Origin: Membranipora membranacea | Taxonomy: Eukaryota; Bryozoa; Gymnolaemata; Cheilostomatida; Membraniporidae | Assembly: GCA_914767715.1 (NCBI GenBank) | Contig: OU612066.1 | Location: forward strand, 25,642,283 to 25,706,282 | Reading direction: 5' to 3' | Length of the DNA stretch: 64,000 bases | In this document: positions 17,501 through 29,500 of the stretch, one piece after another | Position numbering within the stretch: position 1 is the first letter of the stretch | Layout: each line of letters opens with the position of its first letter | Made by a program: the position numbers and the translations under genes | The notes under the pieces: generated by a model | The model's database searches: none | Told to the model about the DNA's origin: nothing | The model's input: only the letters and a program-made list of their open reading frames with translations

Positions 17501-20500
17501 AAATTTTTGTATTATGGCATGCTGCTAGGACATTGTTCAGGAGTTGGTGGACAGTGTGATTCTCCTGTGAATCTAAGCGGAATAAATCACTCGCACCCTC
17601 CCCTCTCGTAATGTGGGCAGTTTCTAGTGTTATTGGGTTGTCATGTTCAACCAGATCATTTCGACATCAGATAAATGCGTGATTGATTATGTAATGTGAT
17701 ATGTTTACTATCAATACTATCATTGCCAGTCATATAGTCACCAATATCAACCAACTCATAACAAAAAATGTTTTACTCAAATGTTAGATGACGTCTTTTC
17801 CTCAACATTACAATCAAGCTACTTGTAATTCGATTTTATGGCTTACCCTAGACTAGAGTTTAAATATTAGATACAGTGCCAGCTGTGTTAAGGTTATTTA
17901 ATGTTAGCTAGCACTAATTTTAGCTAGCTTATGAGTGATACGGTTGAGTAAATATTCATTAGTCACAAATTTAATTATTTCATGCTAGTGCTAAAAGGTG
18001 AACTTCTCACCTGCAAGAAATTCACTCCTCTACGGTCTATGAAATGTTGGCATCGGCGCTGTCAAAGTTAGCAAAATGTGTTCCAAAAAATCTGTCATTA
18101 AAAGAAGTAATCTATCTCACTCATTCACAATACAAACATATATGTTTTTCAGGTAAAGAGAGAACTTTCTCCCATCTACGATGTATGGAGGTAGCAAGAC
18201 AATCAAACAACTATCGTAGCTGCTCAGCAAGTAAGTGACTTACTTGTACATGTTGATAACTTACACTTTGAAACCACACAACTTTAGGTCTTGACATCAA
18301 TGCGTCATTCCACAACCACCTCAAGGAGTGCTAAGCTGCGAATTGACCTACAGCAATGAAACTGGAAGTCTCCCAGTAGTAATTCCATCCCTGTGTAGTT
18401 GGACATGTAATCAATTAACCCTGGATATTAAACTGGACAGGTTTGAGGTTAATGTACCAAGTCATCCGAAGAACTCCTTTCTAAATTGAAGAACTCCTTT
18501 CTAAATTAGTCGGAAACTGTAAACTTTACAATGAGTCATAATATAAATACGGTTTCCATCAGGAAAATTGTCTAGCAGTATCAACAGCTCGCTGGGCCTG
18601 AATTCATGTAAATATTCTCGTGGAAACCATTTGAACATCCAGCAGTCGTTGGAAGCTGTCTGCCAGCGGTTGGGTTGGTTGACACCAAAGGTTTAAACTC
18701 TGCTCTTTGCACTCTATCAGGAATGACTGTAAAAACAAATCAGCATTCCATCCTTTGTTTTACAGAACAAATTAGCTGCTGTTTTCAGTTACATTTAACA
18801 CATTTCTAACTGTTCAATAGTTTAAAAAGTTGACAAGAACAACATAAACACACAATGGGGAAGCAATCATTAGACCCTGCTTATTCAATCTCGGCGCTCA
18901 TTGAGCAACTGCCTTTTGCAGTACTTTGAGCGATTGAATAAAGGCTCATGGGTAATTTATTTCAACGTCAATATTTCTTTGAAAATTACAATTTTCAAAA
19001 CAATAGAGTCATCTGAGGAAATTTGAGCACGCAATGAGCACATTTCAGTCGGTGCGTTTTCATCTCTTGCTCAAGTTGAGACAGCTTGACAGCTTGATTT
19101 CTGCTATTCCAATTTGGTGAGTCGAACATCTCCAACCGCAGACTAATATCAAGGGGTAGAGTTTGGTGACACATGATGTCGTGTCATTTTGCTGCCCTTG
19201 ATAGATGTGGCAACTTTACATGTGAGCGCCAGTGATATCATGTGAAATATGTTTAGCTGATACTTAAATAAGAAGTCTTTTTTGGGGTGTAATTTTGCTG
19301 TCCTTGCTAGATGTAGGCGTCAGAGATATCATGTAAAGCAAGAAATTTTTGGGGAGTCATTTGGACGTTAAAGTCTCCATCCCGGAAAATATCCTTGATA
19401 GACTAGCAACCGTCAAATTAGTTGAAATTCATTCACTGTAGCAGCCAAACATAAACAAAACTCACAGAGTGTTTTGTGTTTTGGCTATAATGTAGTCAAC
19501 CATCATTACGTTATCATAGGAAAGGGAATAACAGTAGGTAGAGACAAATCTTGACCTGCACTCGACAGCACGTCAACTCTGTCACTTCTTCCCTCTCTTG
19601 TTTCAATCTGGTACAGTTCTTTTCCTCTCAGTCGAGTTAGTATTTCCCTTCCATGATAAACCTTCCCAATTTGCCTTCAATCTGATTTTCTTGTTAAGTT
19701 AATTGCAGATAATGCCTATTAGATTCCGTTTGATGTACAGTGGTATGTGAGGGTAACACCCATCAGGGTAGTGCACCTATGCTAATCCTGTAATATCGGT
19801 GTACCAGTACCACAGCGGGTTCATGTACAAGCTATCAAGGTGATAACGAGATTTAGATCCGCTTACTTCAAAGACCACCTTTTGTTGACACTTTTTGTTG
19901 ATGTAATGCCTACCTTAAGAACTTTCATTTTTTGCCATAACTGTAATTTAAGACAGCAAATCAATCTTTTCAAATGACTGTTTTGAGGCTTTGAGGCCGT
20001 TGTTTCGGGTGTTGAGTTGTTGAAATCGAAACCTTTTAGGTGTGAATGATAAGATTATTGGGAGGATTTCACTTGAGTGCGTGTGTTTAGGTTATCTTGT
20101 CCGTGAACATCCCCGGAAGTGTTATCCAAAAAAGTATCAATGGGCAAGCATTACAGATGAATTATTAAACCAAAACGGTATGATTTTGTGTTCAAGGGTT
20201 TGGGTTAAGCAATTGAAGGTGATCTTGATAAATAAATGCATACCAAAAATATTTGGCAGATTTATAATTACATAATCCATCCTAATTTGTCATTACGTTT
20301 GTGTCATATGTCTTAAAAACTCCCACATTCATCAAAACTTTGACAATTTAATATTAGCTGATGATATTTAAATCTATGCAGACAGTGTTTTGTTTCACCT
20401 CTTTGGAGGTGCCAGAGAATTATGAGTTATATGAGAGGTGACAGATTACCTAACTAGATTGCTACCTGATCGAGTCAAAGATACCATACAAAAGTGTGTG

Positions 20501-23500
20501 AAAGCTTTTTGTTTTTAAGGTGTGTTGCCAAAATACTTGATGAATTGCATCCTCAACTTGCCGGAATATGCTATTATTTTTCCTGATTACGATATATTAA
20601 GATACCAGCGTGTCCGATTACCATTTTTGTCCGATCACCATTTTTGACGAGTTTTTTCTCACCATGTTTTCTCAGGTGTAGAGTATAGAAGAGTTAAAAT
20701 GGAGGATGATCTGTGCCAACTATCCGGAACAATTACTCACGAATCTGTGCTCAAAATCCTCAAACAAAGATACTTTGACCGTAAATACCATGTAAGTTCT
20801 TTAATTTTATTCAAATATACACTGTAATTTAACCACTATACAGCCAGCAGACTGGTATTGAGATTTTAAAATCATGCACTCGCCAGCTATAGGGGTTGCA
20901 GTCAGCTCAGTTGGTTAGTACCCTGGCCTTGGCATGCAACAGTTCAAAGTCCTCAGTCCTGCAGTCCATATTCAGTGCTCTTTTGGTGCTCCAAGGGGTC
21001 TCTAACCTGTCTGCAACTGAGAACAACTGATGCAGTAAGGGTAGCATTGTCCAACAAATTGTGGCAACAAATTATTTTGCCATCTGATCCTTGGAATGCA
21101 GTGTGAAATATGAGAGAAAATAAACACAATTTCTTAGTCACTGTCTTGACAATAGGTTAGCCTCCCCTCCTGTAGCCTTTCTTGACAAGATCTGTTGGTG
21201 GGGGGGGGGGAGGCTCTCCATCAACAAATCTTGTCATGACAGGCTTCCCTCAATCCTATTTAAATGCAGTTACATATCACTGAATTCCAGCTTCCTCTAA
21301 TGAGAACATGATCTGGTCCCTTGAGATCTGGGATGTGTGCCTTGCCCTATATTTTTTATTGTCACCTCTATAAAACACTGGTACAACAATGGGTTGTTTG
21401 AATTGCCATTAGGGCCTAGATATCTAGATATTCATTTGGATCAGTATCTTGTCGCAGAATCTGATGGAATTTGGGTTGGCAGTTGGTACCATCGAGTACT
21501 TTTACCACCACGTACCTGCATACAAACTAAGCTAATCGAAAAATGTTCGGAATTCAGACAATCAGCGGTGGTGGTACATGACTACCTGCCAATGGCTGTC
21601 ATCTTGTAGTTGAATCAGGGACTATGGACTATGGATTATCTATAGTCTCTGGTTGAATAAGAAAATGTTACCTGCTGGCCCATATATATGGTTGTATCGT
21701 AATGGAAAGAAATTGGCCACTCAAACTTATAGTTTAGCAGTGAAATCATCTAATATTGTGGCAATAATTCGCCCCCAAACTTTTAGTTTAGTTTTGAAAT
21801 GATCTAATATTGTGGTAATAATTTGACCATGTTACCGCTCACTATCAGTGGAATGTGGGTAGATATGATAATCTAGTGAAAGTATCAAAATTGGCACCTG
21901 TTCTTGACATATCACAAGCTTTATCAAGAACAAATAGTTTTAAAATTTTCTCTAGTCAAACTTGGTAACACGATACAGTCATGTAAATCTAATAAAATAA
22001 CATATCACTTGACCAGCTAAACCACTGATAAGAGTATCATCCTCATCAAACCAATTAGTTTTCACTGATATCAGTTTATTTTCAAGGAATTTCACATCAA
22101 GAATAATATTAAGAAGCCGATCATTTGATAAGCGATTTTTGGCTCCAATTATTAAAATTGGATATCAAAATTCTCATGAATTGATATTGTTGCCACAAGC
22201 TTTGTAGGGTGATCATGATGTGGGAAGCATTGAAGTACCCATGATTCCTCACTGTCCGCTCTAGTTTTAGCGCCCTTCCTCCCATTCCCCAAACTCTTAG
22301 CCCCCCTCCCGTCCACTCTATGGTTCATAGCCTATATCGAGACAAAGAAGAGAAGCAATGACTTTTATTGTGACCTTACTGCGTTTGGCTGTCAATATTG
22401 AACTCTGGGAAATTATGGTTGTATGTCTTTTTGTTCCGTTCACATAAACATACATCAAATAGAGCTGATACGATTTAGTGTAATCATTTTCTACTAATTA
22501 TCAAACAATTGCTGTTAATTTTTACACTTTTGTCCTGAGTTCAGTTTACATAAGCCCTGCTGTGCTTTGGTTGATGAAAAGCAGACCTTAAAAAAGCCCA
22601 AGCTGCATATTCTGATTTATTCAAGGTCATCAAATAGTGATTGCGAGCAATTCTGGAATTTCTGGTCAGTTTGACAATATTTTCTCAACTCAAGCTGAGT
22701 CCAAACCCTGTGTTGTCTCACAACTTTACTTCTGTTACGAAAATGTTTCACAACTGATTTTCATGGAAAGCTGATGGGGCCGTTTAAAAGTATTTGCATA
22801 ATTTGTGTGCTTGATGGCCTTTTTTATCCAGAGAAATTTATTTGCTTCATCTACTTTTCGAAAGATTTGCACAATCCATTTCACTGAAAAATGGCATAAG
22901 ACTAATTATCATTTATTGAGTATTTCCATGTTGTGGTGCTGTGAGTTTTATCTCCCTTTACACCCGATTATCAGTCTCCATTGCGGGATCCTGACAGGTG
23001 GAAGATTATTAATAAGAGTTTGATGTAATCGTCCGTAAGACGGATTATTTATTATGTCAGAAAGTCACATAGGTGTGCAAGCGTAGACCACTCGCTGAAA
23101 CCTCAGAAGTGTCCACCCCATCTACACAAGTTTGAATTCTGAACAAAATAAACCTGCATTGAAATTTGAACCTAAACAGCCCTGCTATGATCGATTATAA
23201 TTACAAGGCCTAACCTAGATCAAGTATGATCCAATTTGCCAGCATTGGGTGTTTCGAACCGCCGCCAGCGGCTCACCAGTAGAATGGGAACAACCAGAAT
23301 GCGGGCAACTTTGATGAAAACTGATCTAGGGAATATGAAGTAAGGTTGTATTGGCCTTGCACAAACCATCTGCTGAAGTCCATCTATCTATGATTTTCTT
23401 TGTCTTCAGACTTTTATGAGTACAATGCTGGTGGTCATCAATCCCCAGACACATAGATTACCTCACAAAGCTCTTACCTGCAGTCGAGGTTTGTCTGATG

Positions 23501-26500
23501 ATCTCAGACTGCTTATGAGTAACACACTCGCTGATGTGGAGGAAAGAAAGCAATCGCACACAGTGGTTGTCAGGTACGGATTAAAGCAATGCCCAAACTT
23601 TGTCACTCCTTCTTTGTTTTGCTTCCTCATATGACTACAAAAATGTTTGTACATAATATAATCATAATCAGAAATTCTCACTTCCTTCCTTGCCCCACGA
23701 AGTGATCAAGCTTCCGACTTTCAAAAAATCACATTTTCTGTTAATTTGTGCAACCTCCCCACTCTGGTTTTGCAATTTGTGAACCGAAAATGCCAACACC
23801 AACAATCTGTTTTATTCTTGCTATTAACACTCAGTCTTTCACATAAATTGTGATGTACGTTTTCCAGCGGTGAGATAGGAAGTGGTAAGACCAGGTGTAG
23901 TATGGAGTTACTGAGACATCTATATGACCTGGCAGCAGGTGGCTCTGGTACTGATGCCTTCAAACTGATGTCAGCAGCCCTCACCGCTCTGAGACCATTC
24001 GATACTGCTGCTGTGTCTAATAATCAAGAATCTAGCAGATCTGTAAGTTTGATAGGGTACACAGCATGACTGTAAGGATATACGGATGTAGGATATCCCA
24101 TTGGGGGAGCTTTCAATGTTGATTGTTCCAGCCCGCAGCACCCTCGGGTGTATACCTCTTCTGAGGATATATGGATATATGAAAATATTGGCAAAACATG
24201 ATCGTCAGACGGTTGGTCATCCACAGCATTTGAAACAATTAACTTGGTGTGGTCAAAGACTTTTAAGTGTCTCCACAGGGGAATTGATGTCATCAACATG
24301 AAATTTTATGAAACTACTTGAAAAGTATCATGCTAATTGCTCCATTTATGTCAAAAAGGTGACATCAATCAGAATGTTTCTGGTGCATGGACTATCACTT
24401 TCAACATCATTGGCCTAATGATAGGATAGATCACATTTGGAGTTGTGTCCTTAACTTACATGAGAAGATAAACCCAATTAATCTTGATACATCATACAAG
24501 TAATCTGTTTATAGTGCTGGTCGACAGAATGCCGTATATCAGAGCGAGCCGTGGTATCTGCACAGATCACATTACACAGTCTTAATGGCTCCAGATTATC
24601 TAACCGTCCATCATATGAGAGAAACTATGATATATTCTACATGCTACTGGCTGGCATGTCCCACGAAGAGAAAGGTTAGTTTAACTTTCCTAGTTACATG
24701 ACTTTGACGCGCTTTCGCAGCAAACATTGTGTGTGTGAGCCCCCGCAATAGTTTAATTTTGTCCAGATACTGCAAGTCTCCTCCTCAGATAGACACAGAG
24801 TCCTTCTTTTGTGTGCAATACTGTCCTTATACTAGGATCTAATGGTTATAGGCGGTAAACAAGCCGTGCTTGTTCCTCGGTTGCCAGCACGAGGTCCGGC
24901 TCGAGGCGGTCCTAGTTAAGCCTTAGCTAAAACTTTGATCCAAATACTTTGATGTAATTTGATGTACTTTGATGAACAACTTTGATGAACAACTTTGGTG
25001 TAATTTGAATTATTTTATGTACTGTGATGTAGTTTGATAAGTCAATGTGCTGGCTGTGATTGATCGATTGATTCTGTTTAACAGCCAATCAGATCAAAGC
25101 CCAACACACTAACTTTGATGTGCTTTCATATACTTAAATTTATACTTTAAGACCAAATTTTTTGAAAAAAGACGATTATCTGCAATAATTTTTGTATATT
25201 AATCAGACATATAAATCGTTATTCAACTATCAGTACACTGTTCCCAGCATTGCAAAGCATTTAAAATGAATTTTCGACAATTGTAGAGGCATGTTGTCTA
25301 ACTGCACACAGTATTGATACACTGAACTATCTTCAGAATGCATACAGAAAACCGCTCAACGTGAAAAAGTTTAGAGAAAAGTACCTCTATTGGAAGGTTA
25401 GTCTCCTATCAGACAGGATGTTACTCAGCCTTATTTCAGCGCCCCCACTTTTGTAATTTATGGTTAGGTGTTACATATGCTGACAACCCATTATCAATTT
25501 TGGAAGGAAAGATTCCATTCACAAAATTATCAGTGTTAGTTGAAGCAAGGAAATAGAGACTCCTTGGTTGAAGTACTCAGACGTTGAAGGGGTTGATTGT
25601 AGTAGCATTTCAATATCAGTCACATTCTGATCAACATAAGAGTTTATAATGACATGCTGCTACCATCAACCCAGCAATATCTGAGCAGAATCTATCATTT
25701 GATTTTATTGAGCTGAACATAGTTAGAAGAACAGTGTGATTTCCTTTCATCCTATGTGTTTTTCTGTCTGTTGTTATGCATTGCTTCTGTTGTTTAAATG
25801 CATCCATTAGAAGATTATAAGGTGCCATTTTGTATTGATTTCAGGATGCATTGTCAATGCTTGGCGTGGACTATCTTGATATTATGAAGATATTGTCGGC
25901 TATCTTACTTCTGGGCAACGTATCTTTCCTGGATGGTAAGTAGTTAAAAGTTGTGCGTATATGTATGTGACACTGATGTAGGAGTAGGAGGTGGCTCAGT
26001 TGGTTAGAGCGCCGGTCTTTCAGCGTGAAAATACTGAAGCTCATCGATTCAAATCCCACTGCAGTCCATTGACTACTGGGGTTTGGTTGGCCCCCAGGTG
26101 TGCTCCGACCTGCCTGCAAACTGAGAGCAGCCTGGCGCAGCTATTGCTGCCTAGCCATTAAGGCACTTATATTTCGCCACCTGTTCTTCGGGATGGGAGA
26201 GTGATAAGACACCTGATTTTAATCAACCATCATCTTCTAATACAAAATGCTCATTTTAATGCCAATCCTCTTTCATGTCATGACGATGCCTAAAGATTAA
26301 TTTATAAAGAGAGTAGTGTAAAATGTAGGTTGCTCCGAAAATTGTTCACAATTCTGACTTGACATTATACTCACTCTTCTTTAAGGACATGGTGGTGAGT
26401 TGGAGGTTAGTGGTAGTCCAGACTTGAAATCTGCTGCCTCTTTGCTGGGAATCTCAGGAGTTGCCCTCTATCAGTCCCTGACCACCAGGGTGGTGCATAA

Positions 26501-29500
26501 GCATAAACAATCAATAAGACAATTCAACACCAAAGAATATGTAAGTACATGTATTACTAAATTCAAATTCTGGATACATCATCCTCAGTGAAATTTCTAT
26601 TGATGTCAGATCAGTGCCTCACATGACATTGTTTAGTCGGAATGTCAGAAATAAATAAGATCTCTGGCCCTAGCCTTGTCACCCGGCCACGGGTTTTGGT
26701 TTTTCACCCGTGGCCGGGTGACAAGGCTACTCTGCCTCTACAAGATGCAAAATTTCTATGGCTAGCTTTCATTGATATCATTTTGTGAGACCATATCCAT
26801 CCCTATGTCATCAGCATAGCATGTACAACCAGAGATGTTTTCATACCTTGTCAGCAAACATGAAGCTGAATCCTAATAATTTTCCAACTATAACCACACG
26901 GTTGACTTCACTTATTCTTTTTTGTAGGCAAACTATCTTTGTGGCTGCTTGACTCAGAGCCTCTACAGCAGGCTAGTACAACACATTAATCATAAAATAA
27001 ACCAGACTATGGAGGCAAAGACTCCACACAATATGTACTCCTCTATCAACAACAGCAAAACCTCATCGCCACGAACACCAAACTCTAGTGTGAACAGTAT
27101 ACATATAGTGGACAGCCTAGCCTTCCAGGCAAATCAGGTAACCATCGTATAAAATAGCTGTCTCACACTCATGGTGTAATTTGACTATCAATAGTTATGA
27201 GTTCATAGTTCCCCATCCCTTCCAAAAATCTATAGATCTGAAGAATCAGCATGTGAATCGTATCCCAAAATCATAGATTTCTAGCCAATACTTTTACATT
27301 ATGATACAGTTGTTTTTAACAGCTGAATGATGTGATGCAGTCAAAATGGTGAAGTGATCTAAGAGTATATCGGGTTTGGCTTAATTTGCCTGCATTTGGG
27401 GCCACTACCATTTTGGTAGGCCAGTTATAGCTTGAGGGGGTGCAACTCTAAACTCAGGCAAATTGGATCAAATTTGATCTACTCTCAGCACATAACAGTT
27501 TACAAGTAATCTAATGATCCCAAAATTGTATCATCGACAAATAATATGACAAATCAATCAATCATAGCTTACCACTGTAATCATAAATCTTTATTTTACC
27601 AGGGTACGCAAGTAGAACAACTATGCGGTAACATCTGTGCGGAAGCCACGCAACATTTCTATAACATGCACATGTTCAATGAGCTGTTAGATTCTTTTGA
27701 CGAGGAGAGTATAACTATACATGGAGATGTCCGATGGTACGATAACTCTGCTACTATTCAACTACTGACAGAACAGGTAAGTCATATATCAAGTTTACTC
27801 ATTATGCCCATATTTTTGGGTCACCCCCGTACGGCTGGTAGGCAGCTGGTGGCTTGTGGCAGAACAACTCCTTATGCATGCAAATTTGATCTAACAGTGT
27901 GGCTGGTTGTATGGCATGACTTTTAATGCTGGCCTCCATTGTCTTGAAGGTAGTGGATCACTGAATGCAAAAAGTCTCTAATTTGAAACTTTTTGCTTAT
28001 TTTTTGGTGACCAAAATAAATGCATTTATAGAGAGCAGCAGCAGCAAAAGAATTGATGAAGTATTTCAAGAAGGTCGCTCAATATTTTTAGAAATGGAAA
28101 ATTGATGTCCTCTGTTTTGTGTTGTAGAATATTGGGCTTGTATCTTTACTGCACGCTGAGAGCACAGCCTCCAATCATAGCTGTAGATCTCTCACTAAGA
28201 AACTAGAGAAACTTCACTCTCACTGTGACTCGTAAGTTGGTTAAGACCCTGCTTAACTTTATGAGTTAATGATAAAACTACATTGATCACATCGGCTAGA
28301 AAAGATGCCAAAACAGGAATATGCTAATCGCTCAGTATTGTCCAACATTCTCCAAAAAAGCTTCTCAAAACTGGTATTTAAATGAGTATCATTTAATTCT
28401 ACTGGAATGAAATACGTAGACTGCCAATAAAAGTATTAAAAAAAAGAATTAGCCTTGAATTCCCGTATTGATTGTCTTCTCCTTAATTTAGAAAAGAAAC
28501 CCACCCGATAATAAATTAACACTTGAAGTTGCATCATGGGATACCTATTCATTGATTTCGACATTCCACACTATACACACCAACATAATTAAAAGTATGG
28601 TATTTTAAATCATAATATAATACATATAATATAATACAATACATATAATATATATAATATAATACATATATTATGATTATATAATATAAATCATAATATA
28701 ATACATAAACATACATAATTCATTTATATAATATAACACATATAAATAATGTGAATACATAAAATATGGTATTTAAATACATGTACAATGTAACATATGT
28801 TTTAATGTTTCACTCTTGTAGGTTGCGAGTCAGCAGGTCAGAGCAGACTTTCACAGTGCAGCACTATGGAGGGAAGGTGACCTATGACTGTGATCTCCTT
28901 GTACAAGAGAACAGGAACACTATACCTGATGATATAGTGACTGTATTCAACAAATCATCTACTAAGTTCAGTCTGGTCTCTAAACTCTTCTCTAGAGAGC
29001 TCAAAGATATCGAAGGTGAGGCCTGTGTATTTACATGGTTTGATCCCTTACTTACACTAACACTTATACTACGATAATCTGACTCGCCTCGATAAAGCGG
29101 GCATTGTTTCAGATCGGTTTGTCAGATTGCTTTTTATGTTCTATTTGAATGTATGTAGATGGCCAAGTTGAGTATAATAATTTAGTAATATTGTGTTGGA
29201 GTATCCCTAATATAATGGAATGACTTTCAATGATTTTCTTTGATGTTTGTAAGACAAAAACTCTTTTAGACCGACCAAAAGATTCTGATAGCGATAATTA
29301 TTGAGCTGGATCAACTACAAATTCTTTTTGCATGTTCCATGATGGGTTGGTTAATTTTCTCTGTCCCATATATTTGACCAGGTAATGGAGAAATGTCTGG
29401 TGTAGAGTATCGATGTACTCCATGTCAGACTAAACCCTGTGAGACAAGCTCAGCGTCATACGGAGAAGACTTCTTACTTCATATGGACAAACTTATGCAG

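Noticed and set aside
25985-26060. Possible tRNA gene
   Set aside because: Boxes A and B are good, but there is no acceptor-stem pairing and the sequence runs into a SINE body shared with 20888-21130.
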